Positions 22,401 through 32,648 of a DNA stretch of 64,000 nucleotides are shown here, in pieces. The position numbers and the translations under genes are program-made. The DNA comes from Ocypus olens. Lineage: Eukaryota; Arthropoda; Insecta; Coleoptera; Staphylinidae. The stretch spans positions 56,819,668 through 56,883,667 of the forward strand of contig OU343051.1 in the NCBI GenBank assembly GCA_910593695.2, read 5' to 3'. Numbering within the stretch: the first letter of the stretch is position 1; each line of letters opens with the position of its first letter. The notes beneath the pieces are model-generated. The model ran no database searches. It was not told the DNA's origin and saw nothing but the letters and a program-made list of their open reading frames with translations.

Positions 22401-25147
22401 GGGGACAGGTCCGTCACCACTGAGGTGGATCCGGGGAGGCTGCGCACGCTCACGGAGGGACTCGAGGCACACCACCGCGCCGGCAAGAAGTCCCGGACGT
22501 GAGTTTAGCCACACCATATTAATATTTATTTATATCGAATTTTCATTGTGCAATCGTGGTTGATGCAACATTGTTGTGTGAGGAAAGTGAAGTAAACCCA
22601 AATTAATGCACTTTGTTCAATTACATATTAATTTACCACCGCTAAAACATGTTACATAAATAAATTGTAAAATTTAGGTTATAATTTTTTTTATGAAAAT
22701 GCTTTATCTTGGATGGTGCTGAATGTATTGCAAAGGGGACAAGGCTACGTCATCTAAGTAAGCCATGCTGGGTCCAGGTGAAGTAGTGGTCACAGCCATG
22801 ATGACAAGGGAGCATAGGGAACCCGTAAATTAAAAAAAATCTGAAACATTGTGTGGAAGTAAAGTAGTTCATCCTTAGCACAAAACTATTTTCTGTTGCT
22901 GCGGAATTTCATTCTGAGGGGGTGAAACCACTCTTTAAAGAAAAAGGACAGTTTTTTTTTCAAAAATTTCTCCTCAAGTATGTTCATTAAAAAAAAATCT
23001 CAAGAGTGCCATGATTTTTTATTTTTAAAAATTTAAGTTGGTAGCACATATTGAGGTTATGTTACTTGCGGCATGTTCCTACCGATTAATTAATTTTCTA
23101 TGATAAACAACGCAGAGAAGACGTAGGTTCACCTTCCAAAATTCCTTGGGCTGTGTTGATAGCATCCTAAGTACGTTTGACTGGTCTTCCACTTCCTGGT
23201 TTACGGAGAATACTACCCGTTTCACGAAATAATACAACAGATCGTGACAAGGTATTTTTAAATTCATCTTAAATTATGGGAACGTTAGGAAATTCTTCCT
23301 GAAACTCAGCCAAAGGTGAGTCGAATGAATACACCCAATTTCCGTCCACTTTAGTCCCATTTCGGAAATAACTTTCAACTGGAAATATTTTTGCTGGTTG
23401 CTGTAAACCATTGTGGTCACGGAATAATTGTGATTTTTAGAACGATCTGACGTTTTGTATGGCAATTCCTAACATGTGTGCCAACTTAAATTTTTAAAAA
23501 TAAAAAATCATGGCACACTTGAGGTTTTTTTTTAATGAACATACGATACAAGACATGAAAAATGGTTCATATAAAAGTTGTAGAGTATTTTATTCTCTTT
23601 GCTACGATGTATTCAGATTTTTCCGAAATATTTTTTTTTTAGGGGGAGAGGGAGGGTGGTGTTAAATTTAGCTTTTTCGCAAAATCTGTATATACCGTAG
23701 CAAAGGGAATAAAATACTCTACGACTTTTATATGAACCATTTTTTCATATTGTACTTGCTAAAAAAAAAAACTTTAATTTTTCTTTGAGGAGTGGTTTCA
23801 TCACCTCAAATTGGAATTCCGCAGAAACAGAAAACGGTTTTGTGCTACAGATGAACTACTTTATTTTTACATAATGTTCCAGATTTTTTTTAATGTACGC
23901 GTTCCCTTGTGAGGCAGTTTATAGAAATATACCGACGGTGTGTGCTCTGATCTGTATTGTTGCTCTGGTTGCGTGATTGTTGGCGCTGGACCAAGCATGT
24001 GCTGCAGTAGTGTTTCAGGAGAGATTGTCGCTCTGATTGATTCCGGGGAGAATAAATAAATGTTTTATGTCAAATTGTTCTCGATGCACTTGGTCTGTGC
24101 ATTCTACAGATTTGTAAAAACGCCCACAATTGCCGTATGTTCTGCGCAAAAGTCTGATTTACACTATGTAAATTTATTATTATTTTCCTGACACCTTAGA
24201 AATATTATCAATTGATTCCTTGGTAGACACTGAAAAATGCCTCGCACGACGTCGTTTTGGTAGATGTAGGGTCATTTCAATCCCAAACAGACGCTAACAG
24301 CTGACACTACAATGAGGCATTCAGCTGACGATTACATCAACCATTTTTATTTGTACTGCATGATTTGGACTTGCAGATTTCCCGCAGTTTTTCGAATCGG
24401 CTAGTAATTGGCGGTTGTGGGCGTTTTTACAACTCTATCTGTTGAATGATAACCTCAATAGTCTCAAAATTTTGCAACAATTGGACAAGGAAACGTTTTG
24501 AATTGTAGTAAACTGGTGATGGTTTCGTCCATAAAGATCTTCCATGAGAATTCGATGCGTAGTGCCGCTACAAACTGAAATTGAGGCAGTTTTTCTTTGT
24601 CGAGTATCAAGGTCAAATTGTTTTTATGCATTTTGAAATCATCGTCCCGTTGTGAGAAATTTAATAACTTAAGCTTTAAGAACTTAATATTCTTGTAAAA
24701 ACAAACACTGCAAGATTACCTCATGGTTGTGACTGAATGGCAAATGCCTAAGTCAACACAAAAAAAAGATTACCTCATCAACTTGTCAGTTATTTTGAAT
24801 AGGTCGAATGTTTCACTATCAAAAAACACGAACTTTACCAAAGATTCTTTAAACATAATATAATATTGCACCCACGCCCTCTTGTGGTTCCGTTTGTCAC
24901 CAGTCTGTTTTTGCCACATCATATCGTTATTTTGCCGCATTTTCCCTCGAAGATATAAATATTATCATCAAATCACCATCAATTATTTCTTTATTAATAC
25001 AGAAGCCGTAAACTGAACGCCCAGCTGGAGAAAGCGATACAGGAAGCCATGACGGAGCTGGACAAGATGAGCTCGGCGCAACCGGAGGAGGACGGCAAGA
25101 AGGCACCACCGCCGCCGCAGGGCCGGCTGAGGAGCGGCCAGAGATGA
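10232..25147 (+). CDS. sba: MBD5/6 homologue (six-banded-like), 3' seven exons
   Basis: Joined exons are 10232-10422, 10484-11552, 11603-13530, 18650-19234, 19746-20100, 22267-22498 and 25003-25147. All junctions are GT-AG with matching phases, giving 1500 codons plus a TGA stop. The visible protein starts with a basic KKKKRK nuclear-signal-like run, continues as a long Gln/Pro/Asn-rich low-complexity region, then a PWWP domain (FVAGDLVWGP...CPAWPGKLL...VRWFGGD) and a C-terminal helix (LEKAIQEAMTELDKMSS) like that of MBD5 and MBD6. These are chromatin proteins; the vertebrate proteins act with the PR-DUB deubiquitinase. The first exon starts in the middle of a codon, so the start and the methyl-CpG-binding domain lie upstream and are not seen here. 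Identification rests mainly on the PWWP-plus-tail block. Confidence 0.88.
10484..11552 (+). CDS. sba: sba-like exon 2 of 7 seen
   Basis: A 61-bp intron separates it from the previous exon. The product is very rich in Gln, Pro, His and Asn, with CAG/CAA runs. The donor is TG|GTAAGT in phase 1. Other frames over this GC-rich exon give long shadow ORFs that are not genes. Confidence 0.85.
11603..13530 (+). CDS. sba: sba-like exon 3 of 7 seen
   Basis: A 50-bp intron precedes it, and the split codon reconstitutes Gly. It encodes 643 codons of Gln/Pro/Val/Asn-rich sequence with one basic patch (KKKGKKRK), a possible second nuclear signal. It ends in phase 0 at CAG|GTAGGT. Confidence 0.85.
13590..13745. 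repeat. Palindromic repeat, family shared with 19309-19615
   Basis: It contains the motif GTGACGGCTTGCGGGG, then CATGGTACGGTCGAGG, with an inverted partner CCTCGGCCGTACTGTGAG. It sits about 60 bp after an exon donor. The related copy at 19309-19615 has the same position in a later intron. Confidence 0.6.
13889..14175. repeat. Inverted-repeat mini element, arms about 95 bp
   Basis: The left arm (13889-13983) and the right arm (14080-14175) are near-perfect reverse complements around TATAGCCTGAATATAT and AGTCTTACTAAGACT. Relatives are at about 31365-31440 and 59385-59450. Confidence 0.75.
15708..16207. mobile_element. 500-bp element nested in the foldback centre
   Basis: The termini CTATACCTCATTTAATAACC and GGTTATTAAATGAGGTATAG are perfect inverts, extended inward through CAGGCGGACTAA. 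No ORF of note is present, and I could not fix a target duplication. Confidence 0.75.
16648..17428. mobile_element. Insertion splitting the foldback right arm
   Basis: Arm homology to the left side stops near 16646 and resumes near 17428. The inserted block is bounded by inverted CGTTACTTTCTCCG and CGGAGAAAGTAA and includes an ACAC-rich microsatellite at about 17240-17300. No coding function is recognised. Confidence 0.55.
18650..19234 (+). CDS. sba: sba-like exon 4 of 7 seen
   Basis: The exon is phase 0 at both ends, with 195 codons rich in Gln, Asn and Thr, including an HSVSTQTAVNQNGQ segment. The donor is ATG|GTAAGT. Confidence 0.82.
19309..19615. repeat. Compound palindromic repeat
   Basis: Several nested inverted segments include TGCAGACCATGTCAAGGA against TCCTTGACATGGTCTGCA and GTCTCTGCAACCGACCC against its complement. 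It belongs to the family at 13590-13745. Confidence 0.65.
19746..20100 (+). CDS. sba: sba-like exon 5 of 7 seen
   Basis: The exon encodes a segment with SSEPDSAEMAVQNSEFDW and a His/Arg/Lys patch (KIHHKRKHSD), then an acidic DDEDD. The donor is ACG|GTGAGT in phase 1. Reading through the donor gives a stop at 20121-20123, followed by AATAAA at 20159-20164. Confidence 0.85.
20159..20164 (+). terminator. Candidate intronic poly(A) signal
   Basis: AATAAA lies 36 bases after the in-frame stop reached by reading through the exon 5 donor. It could end a shorter transcript lacking the PWWP exons. Confidence 0.35.
20470..21001. mobile_element. TTAA-type element, 532 bp
   Basis: The termini CCCTTAACTGGTG and CACCAGTTAAGGG are inverted. 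The left flank is TTAA (20466-20469), and the right flank has degraded to TTTA. Inner inverted segments carry CTCAGGCTGAGAGAT and its partner. It is non-coding, in the intron between exons 5 and 6. Confidence 0.7.
21560..21642. mobile_element. TTAA-flanked 83-bp mini element
   Basis: The ends CATGCTCGCTGCCACCG and GGTGGCAGCGAACGTG are near-inverts, flanked by TTAA at 21556-21559 and 21643-21646. It is the reverse-oriented relative of the element at 902-991. Confidence 0.75.
21647..22266 (+). other. Intron sequence with CA/CCA-rich tract before the PWWP exon
   Basis: No gene or large repeat is recognised. A CAC/CCA-rich run at about 22127-22200 precedes the acceptor TTTTGTTAG at 22266. Confidence 0.5.
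22267..22498 (+). CDS. sba: sba-like exon 6 of 7 seen: PWWP domain
   Basis: This exon holds the PWWP domain: FVAGDLVWGPARG, then CPAWPGKLLEV and VRWFGGDRSVTTEV. PAWP stands at the PWWP position. The flanking LRTLTEGLEAHHRAGKKSR block is a hallmark of MBD5/6. PWWP domains bind methylated histone tails and DNA, although the MBD5/6 version is divergent. Phase 1 in, phase 2 out. Confidence 0.92.
22826..23910. repeat. Foldback element containing further palindromes
   Basis: The outer arms (about 22826-22950 and 23785-23910) are inverted, sharing segments such as GTAGTTCATC and its complement. Inside are a second element (22979-23563) and a third palindrome around 23575-23760. All lie in the intron between exons 6 and 7. 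Confidence 0.6.
22979..23563. mobile_element. Inverted-repeat element, family shared with about 59850-60830
   Basis: The ends read TATGTTCATTAAAAAAAA and TTTTTTTTAATGAACATACG. Next to each end lies a TGGCACACTTGAGG-type motif or its complement. The copy near 59850-60830 has been split by a THAP mini element. Confidence 0.65.
24102..24445. mobile_element. Copy of the TA-type element seen at 58578-59265
   Basis: It shares TTGTAAAAACGCCCACAAT and GTGGGCGTTTTTACAACTC ends, and the inner AAAGTCTGATTTACACTATG segment, with the longer copy at 58578-59265. It is shortened internally and has no usable ORF. Confidence 0.65.
25003..25147 (+). CDS. sba: sba-like terminal coding exon
   Basis: The acceptor is TTAATACAG and the split codon gives Thr. 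It encodes RKLNAQLEKAIQEAMTELDKMSS, then a charged Pro-rich tail, and stops at TGA 25145-25147. The helix matches the conserved C-terminal segment after the PWWP domain in MBD5/6. Confidence 0.92.
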
Positions 25148-26390
25148 TCCCAGCAGAACTCACCCTTTTCTAATAAACTAAACACTATTGGACCAACATC
25201 GAAAGATAACTAATATTTATATATATATACATATAAATTATATATTATTATGTAGTAGATCAATTTTATTCTATATAATAGAGGAGAACACTTTAAAGGG
25301 CAAGCTTCTCTAAAACCCAAAAAAAAAAAACTAAATACATAAACTTAGTCGACGTACCGAATATATTATACGATATATTCGAAAAAAGAGATTCCTAGAT
25401 GATGTGCATCACGAGAAGATATTTTTCAAACGCCTTTTTTAACAAGTATAGACTAAGTGTATAAAAAAATATGAAGGGCTCCTTTTGTACAATTATACGT
25501 GTGTACGTAATACGTTGGGCTTTCAGAACCCTCGGGAAGCTGTACATTTCTGACGGTCGTCGGTTATCGCACGCAATTTTTCGACAATAAACGATCATCC
25601 CCTTCCCCCGCCCCGCCCCCCACGAGATTTATTTGATGCTGTGATAATACAGATATGAAAATTGTGTGCGGAACGCCCCCCCCTCGATAAATATCCCGTA
25701 CTCGCTCCCCCCGACGATGAGAAGGTGAAGGCGAATCCAAAGAAAGCGATTTTTTGTTTTCCGTTTTTAATCTCGTCTATTAGTTTTTAAGGTTATGTTT
25801 ACTAACGAGAAGTGTACAGTGCATATTAGCCTCCTAGCAGAACATAATCAAATTATGTAACATTGCTTTTAATAGTCGCTGAACTTATTTTTTTGTTTTA
25901 TTAAGTGAAAGAAATGTAAATAATATTTTTATATGTGTATTTATTACTTATTGCGTCGAGCGAGTTCTTGCTTGCTAATTTATTTTTTTCTCTGAGTTGT
26001 ACAATTATGTTAGGTTAATTCTTATTTTTTACACATCACATTTATTTTTTGTTTTATTAGGGCCGTTCCGTTCGTTATATATACACACACACACACGGTA
26101 TATATTTTATTATCTTTTTTTTAGCGGATGGCGACCTGTATTATTATTTATTTCACTTTGATAGTTTATATTGTGTATATATATTTTAGAGGTACCTGTT
26201 TCTATGTTACAATGTGGATTGTAGCCCGGTGTCATTTTTAAATCTGGGGCGGAGAGCTCCGACTTTTTTAATCCAGTGTTAGGCGTGGCCGGCGCGTGCA
26301 GAAGGCTCGTCGGCCACCTCACTATCTGTTTATGTAAATATATTGTATTACTGTTTGGCCTGCTATGTTGTGGTTAAACATTTTAACCAG
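25148..26390 (+). other. Probable 3' UTR of the MBD5/6 homologue
   Basis: The sequence after the stop is AT-rich and mostly free of the window's repeats. AATAAA-type signals occur at about 25170 and 25586 and near 26392. The last lies within a repeat, so the true end is uncertain. A TA/CA microsatellite lies at about 26078-26105. Confidence 0.5.
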
Positions 26391-27407
26391 CCCAATAAAT
26401 ACTGGATTAGTATTTTTTTTACCTATTTATTTACTTTGCATCAATTTCAGGCATTTCAGTGCAATAAACACTGGATTGGTATTTTTTTTACGCCCATTTG
26501 AGCCTGACATAAGAAGCTTGCCTACAGCCAATCAAGTATTTTGTCATGGAAAAAATAATTCCTGAGTACAAAGAGCTTAAGTTAACAATGCTTTAAACTT
26601 TTACATTACTAAAGTCAAAACAGTCTCTTGCCACCTTGTTAAATTTTATTGTCAAATTGTTTTTCAAGGCCACCTTCGATTTTTATTTAGTAAAATGGCT
26701 ATTGAAATGGTTGATAAAACGAGTTTTCTGCAAATAACTTTTAATGCGTTAGGAATTGGGACAGGGTTGTTATTGGGAAAAATGTTTGTTTTTTAATTCT
26801 GCATGGAATGACATAAAAATATACAGGGGCTCAAATTTAAAATAAGAAAAATAAAGTGCTTTAAAGTTTGAAAACTTTGACACTAAATTTTGGACACCCT
26901 GTATAATTTATATCGATCTAACTTGGTTAACGGGGCTATCAGACCTTCTTTAATAAGTACCTCGTATGATTTTATTAACAAAGCACTATTTTTATTTTTT
27001 ATTCATTTTTTTAACCAATGGTGCAAAACTGATTTTTTTTAGTTTTTTTTTTTTTTGCTGATATCCCTGAATCGATTCCAATAAAATTATAGGAGTATGT
27101 AGGCAACCATAAAAGGTACCCAAAAAACCAATAAAATACATGGCATGTAATTTAAAAAAATATATCACCGTGACGTCACGCTTTTTTGGGACACCCTGTA
27201 TGATCAAAAATATTTTCCTGAAATGCATTCTAGGATGCAAATTTATTTTGCAAAATATCAAAATTCCAACTTAATTAGTAAATGAGCTATAGAAGACGGG
27301 AGGTAAAATGCAGGACCCTGTACATTCAGCCATTTTAGCGCAATAAATACTGGATTAGTATTTTTTTACCCATTTATTGACGTTACATCAATTTCAGGCG
27401 TTTAGTG
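26391..27407. repeat. Diverged repeats including AATAAATACTGG blocks
   Basis: Related AATAAA(T/C)ACTGGATT blocks appear near 26393, 26463 and 27340. Two ACACCCTGTAT modules occur near 26895 and 27190. No coding sequence is recognised. Confidence 0.45.
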
Positions 27408-27415
27408 CTATCAAA

Positions 27416-27602
27416 CAGTGGCGGCTCGTGGAACATGTTGATGGTAGAGCCACTTATACAATATACCCCTCCCCCTTTTTTGAAGAAAGAAGGAACGATT
27501 TATCTTCCTAGGCCAAAGTAACTGGCAAAAAAGTATTTTAAAAATTAATCAAAAATTGAAACTACGGGTAGTGCCATGGCTCTGTATAACGAGCCGCCCC
27601 TG
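27416..27602. mobile_element. hAT-type mini element with exact 8-bp duplication
   Basis: The ends CAGTGGCGGCTCGTGG and ACGAGCCGCCCCTG are inverted and flanked by CTATCAAA on both sides (27408-27415 and 27603-27610). An 8-bp duplication and a CAGTG start are typical of hAT elements. Confidence 0.85.
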
Positions 27603-27891
27603 CTATCAAATGTTTATTTAGTAAAAAAATTTCTTTCTTAGAAAAACACATAGAATGCCTATGTATCTACATTTCATAATAACATGGAGTGTGATCATGA
27701 AAATTTCAACGTTTTCTCAAAACATGATTCAAGTGCACGCTTGTTATTTTTATAAGGTCGGAAGGTCGCGATTGATAACAAATTGATAAGAATTTAAGTG
27801 TGCGATGCGTTTGCATTGACACAGTTCATAAGCTGGTGTGAATACTAATACCATTTTTGCTGCAGCATTTGTTTAATTTAACTCAGTGAAA

Positions 27892-27915
27892 ATGATTCCA
27901 ATCGATAGACGTTCG
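27892..27915 (+). CDS. Candidate alternative first coding exon (MIPIDRRS)
   Basis: A short ATG-initiated segment encodes eight residues and ends at a strong donor, TCG|GTAAGT, in phase 0. That phase fits the acceptor before the PyK exon at 48284. The only plus-strand gene downstream is PyK, about 20 kb away. There is no other support, so this is a candidate only. Confidence 0.3.
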
Positions 27916-28297
27916 GTAAGTAAAGTATAATATCCTTATTCAACGATCGTTTCATTTGTATTAAGATAAAATGAATAATGATTATTCGTTGTATTCATAA
28001 AACTTGCAAAATTTAATATGTTATCTAATGTATTTTAACTATTTCTATAACAGAAAAATATTTTCAGTTATGAGTTTGATTATGAAATAAATTTATGATA
28101 ATAAATTTATTGCAGCTCGACAACAGATATGTATATAATATAACAAATATATACAAATAATATAAAAAAAATTATTACAATTAATTTAAATATATTTTAA
28201 ATATAAAATTTTGAACACATGGCTTGCTAAGATGACAAATAAAAATCTAAAATTCTCGAAACAAATTTTGCACAATAATTTTCAGCTATAATGTCCC

Positions 28298-28446
28298 AAG
28301 GGCAATGATAATTTCGCAATAATTTTGACTAAAACCCGAAAGTGTGTTGCTTAGTAATTGCCCGACACCGTTAGGCGGAGGGCAATTACTTAAAGCAACA
28401 CACTTGAGGGAACTAGTCAAAATTATCGCGAATTTATCATTGCCCG
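28298..28446. repeat. Palindromic mini element
   Basis: The arms share GGGCAATGATAAwTTCGC and AATTATCGCGAATTTATC, with centre arms AGTGTGTTGCTT and AAGCAACACACT. It is non-coding; the minus-strand ORF over it is a by-product. Confidence 0.65.
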
Positions 28447-30060
28447 AGGTACATTCGGTAAGATAAGTTCTTGAATTATGTACAAAACTTGAAAAGTTAT
28501 TTATTGAAAGTACAATTTTCAATTCGTATTTTCTTACCTCACAAAAATGCTGGAACAGTTTCCGTACGTATTTTTTACTTTTGACCGTATTTTTTGGTGT
28601 TGTAATTAAATTATTAATTGCTTCATCGTATTCTGTCCCCACATGTTTGTTCGTTGACAGATCGATTGTAATTTTTTATTCAAGGGTATCTATGAATACG
28701 ATATAAATCTAAACATCGATACTGACAGCGGGGGTGTTAAATCTAAACATCGATACTGACAGCGGGGGTGTTACCAAGTTTAACAAATCGCCCAGACGCG
28801 CGGGGTTTTACCGTTTCTCGAAGATGGACGTTCTAAGTTTCTGTAGCGTGCAGCGTTCGACAGAAATGGACCAATCTGATTGGTTGTTTATTTATGAAAA
28901 AACTTATCCATATAACATTTTATGTACACTGTTTATAATTACAATTCTAATTCAATCATATTTTCTGTAGTTGTATGTCGATTACATCATGAAGCGTTGA
29001 AAGTTTTGAATATTTAGATTTATTTTTAAGAAGTGCAAAAACTTACTTTAGTTTTGTAGGCAAATCATGGGTAACTAAAATGATTTTGCTAAATTGAAGG
29101 TAAAAATGTGAAAATTTCATATTTGAAAGGTTTTCCATGTTGTATGTCGGATTGGATGAAATTAGTACAAACCGAAACCAAAGTTATTGAATATTATTTA
29201 TATCTCTGTTTCAACAGTAATTGAATGAATTGATATTCAGCTCGGAGGTCGTGTTTATCCAGTAATTTTATCATTGGTTAACTTCAGAATATAGGTTGGA
29301 AATTGTGATTCCCGTATCATGCGAATATTGTTGGTTGTAAAAATTACAAAATAAATACCAAATAAACAAACCTTCGTTAAAAGTTTACAAGGTTGTCGTT
29401 GTATTAAAAATCCCCTTCACACGGTTGAATCAGTTCTCCTCATATGAAATATTTTTAACTTTCCATCACTTGTAGTTCCACCAGAAGTAGCACCAAATTT
29501 GTTATTTTAAATGAAACACCCTGTATACTATTATATTTTTGGATTCCTCGTTTAAATTGCAATATATTTTGTAAAATCCTTGTACACTTATCTCTTTTAG
29601 TAAGAAAATTAATTATTTCTAAAATGTTGTCCTTTAAAACGCAGCTTGAAATCTGTCTCTAATTTCTCTCAAGAATAAGATAAAATAGTTATTTATGTAT
29701 CGAGAGAATTATGAAGATATTAATTATCGAGGACAACATGTTACATAGTAAGTTGACTCCCTTTAAAGCCGCAGTTAAAAAAAAAAACAGCGGCCTTAAA
29801 GCAGGTTGCGCCTCAGTCCTCCAGAGTGCATAATCTGCCACTGACCAGGTGTTATCTATGTCCTCGACCATAACGCAAGATGTAAGACCACTTGTCATAA
29901 GCCTTCAAAGGCAGTAGGTTTCGGAATGTTAAGTTAATGTAACTTATCAAACTTATTCCAGATCTGCTATTGGATCATCTCGCTATTTAATTCCTACAAA
30001 TCAGTGCACCTCTAAAACTCGTATTCGGCTTTACAAATATGACACTGACAGAATAAACGT
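28447..30060. other. Intergenic or long-intron sequence, no gene recognised
   Basis: Contents are a 31-bp tandem duplication at about 28707-28772 (ATCTAAACATCGATACTG twice), one ACACCCTGTAT module near 29517 and a small palindrome around 29765-29800. I see no exon. Confidence 0.45.
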
Positions 30061-30129
30061 CAACGCAGACAGCATGTGTCAGTTCGGCAGATTATAAAAT
30101 TGACATTTTTCGATTAATTGATTATTTCT

Positions 30130-30690
30130 CCAGTAATAGTCGAGCCAAAACATCATTAGTTTATCTCGAAAAGGGGTGTTTTCTGATTTTTTATAAATAC
30201 ATACAGAAGCATTCATTCTGAGTAACTTTCTAAAGTTTGAAGTGTTCAGCAGTTGTTTTTTTAAATTTATTTCTCTACTTGATAAATAAAAAAATATTCT
30301 ATTCAAATGAGATTATCTCAAAATCTAGGTAAGGGCAATTTTTATAGAATCATCTACAAGCATTAAATCTAAGTAGCTTTGGAAAGTTTTTTCTGACTTG
30401 ATAAAAGCGTGACTTGAAAATTGACAAATTTAAATTCAAGATAGTTTATTTCAAAATCTAGGCAAACGGTGTTTGCTAATTTTGATAAATACATGTAGAA
30501 GCATTCATTCCGAGTGTCTTTCTAAAGTTTGAAGTGTGCAGCAGTTGTTTTTCTATTTTTTTTCTACTTGATAAATGGCTAACTTAAAAATTGAAAAATA
30601 TTCTTTTCAAATGAGATTATATCGAATACTGGGTAAGGGATGTTTTCCAATTTTTATAGAATTATGTACCTAGAAGCATTAAATCTAAGT
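30130..30690. repeat. Two-copy tandem repeat, period about 291 bp
   Basis: GAAGCATTCATTC followed by CTTTCTAAAGTTTGAAGTG occurs at 30207 and 30498. A diverged half-unit with AGCATTAAATCTAAGTA alternates with it. No coding content. Confidence 0.55.
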
Positions 30691-30734
30691 AACTAAAATA
30701 TTAACAATATATCAACAGTGCTTCTATTTAAGGT

Positions 30735-30945
30735 GTGAGCCTCAAAATTTTGTTGCCGAGGTAGCCATGCCTGAGAGAAATATAGCAGTCATGTCTAAGG
30801 TTAATTCAATTTTTTAAATCTAATTCAAATGAACTAATCTAATCTCATGTTGTTGTTCATTATATGCGGCATACCTCATTTATTTCACAACCAACTTTGA
30901 AATAAAATTAAAATTGTGGCTCACAAGATACTATACTCCTCTACA
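30735..30945. repeat. Dispersed repeat, partner at about 54680-54862
   Basis: Both copies start AAGGTGTGAGCC and include CAGTCATGTCT, and both end in a diverged inverted version (GTGGCTCACAAG here). This looks like a mini inverted-repeat element, though no target duplication was fixed. Confidence 0.55.
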
Positions 30946-30965
30946 AGAGCAGTTGTCATGGTGAT

Positions 30966-31539
30966 CGGGGGTGGCTAGTTATGTAGAGCCAAGGAGCCAT
31001 GGCACTACCTCTAATTTCAAACGAAACAAGATTTTTTTATTAATTCTAAAAACACTGATTTGTCATTTTAAATGTTAAAACGATGCCTGCGAAAGTTTCA
31101 TGAGCACGAGAAAAATGGCAATGCATTTATTTGAGAATATATCTCTTGAAGAAATTAGCAGATTTTTAACTTTTGAACTTATGATCAGATTTCTAAGACT
31201 CTTTCAGCAAAGTCTTTCATTCATCCGAAAGATATATAGAGGACCAAAGAATTGAATTCGTTGTTCAAATGTCTTTTTGGTTTACAGAAAATAACGGGTG
31301 ACCAATGTCAAATTCTCCCAGAAAAGTCCATCGAATAGATACAATAAGTTATTTCTTTGTTAGCCGTTGTAAGACTTAATTTTGTAGAATTACGAACTGC
31401 TTGAATATTTATATATGAAGGCTACTTTTCTCTTTATTTAATTTACTGAATAATTTTGCAACAATCGTTTTTTTTTTCTCAAAAAGAATATTATATGCTA
31501 AGTGGCTCTATCATCAAAATGTTCCACGAGCCGCCACTG
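30966..31539. mobile_element. hAT-type element, 574 bp
   Basis: The right end CACGAGCCGCCACTG and left end CGGGGGTGGCTAGTT belong to the CAGTGGCGGCTCGTGG family. The flanks ATGGTGAT and ATGGAGAT match at 7 of 8 positions. The inside includes a piece of the 13889-14175 family. No transposase. Confidence 0.6.
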
Positions 31540-31919
31540 ATGGAGATAAGTCTCATCTTTTTCCCAACGTCTCACCTCCGAACTTTCACGAGCCGCCGCT
31601 GCGTAGAACATTTGTATAGATCACCGCCTTGTTTGTTTAATAAATAATAAGTGTCTCTGCTTGTTTACAAATTGTCAACGATTACGCACTTACACAGATT
31701 AATCTGTGCGCGCTTGTAAAATTTAAAATACTGCGTAAGCAAATCGCCGTAACGCTGCCTCAGCGTGTTCGCTAAATTATCATTGCTCGGCAAGGTCGCG
31801 AGGCCGACATTTAAAAAACGCTCGTAAATATTGTCAATTCAAAATTTCTGCAATAAATTCCAATACTCGATCAATTTCACGGCATCATATCTAATTAAAC
31901 TTAAACACTCGTGTTGCAG

Positions 31920-32203
31920 GCGGGTTATCTATCGATTTTTTTTATGTCTGGCGTCGCTATCCACAGCATTCGCAAAGCTATTTATTTACCACGTTTGGCA
32001 ATTCCGTCTGCAGCTTCGTGAGCGCAACGTTAGAATCCGACACCACCTCGCCCTTCTCACGTGAACACAGCGGTGTACGACTTTAGTTCGACCTTTACCG
32101 TCGTCAACACCTCATTCCATAGACCAGTCTGTGTGCGATTCATTTTACATCACACGTCCCCGATATTTTACACCGGTCTCGTCAAAGAAAGGCATATACT
32201 CCA
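31920..32203 (+). other. Candidate non-coding first exon, donor at 32204
   Basis: This stretch is repeat-poor, has more CpG than its surroundings, and ends at a consensus-like donor CCAAG|GTACGT. It could be a 5' UTR exon spliced to the PyK exon at 48284. The left edge is a guess. No promoter element is convincing. Confidence 0.25.
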
Positions 32204-32648
32204 AGGTACGTACTATTATAAATTGTTTACAGCGAGAAACAAAAGATTGTTTGTATCGATTGCATTTTGTTTCGATCGTGTTTTTTTTGCCACCGGGCGG
32301 ATACGCTAGAAAATGCGGTGTTTTAGGTCAAAAAAAGAGGAAATTGCGTGCGTAGTTGTTTGTCATTAATATATGTGATTGACTATTGGTATTCTTCAAT
32401 TATGAATAATTATACAGGATGTCATTAATCACGATAGCTTAGGAATCATTCATAATAATTAATACGACAATTTTGTTTATATTAATCATTATCAATTATT
32501 TCTGTAATTTGTCACTTACTGTCCCACTTGTATCAGTAACAACATATCTGAGCAAGCTCAAACTGAGAGTAAGTACTTGAACGATTACTTGTTCTCAGTT
32601 TGAGCATGCTCAATTTGTGTGCTAACTGGGGTACATATGAGGCATTTA

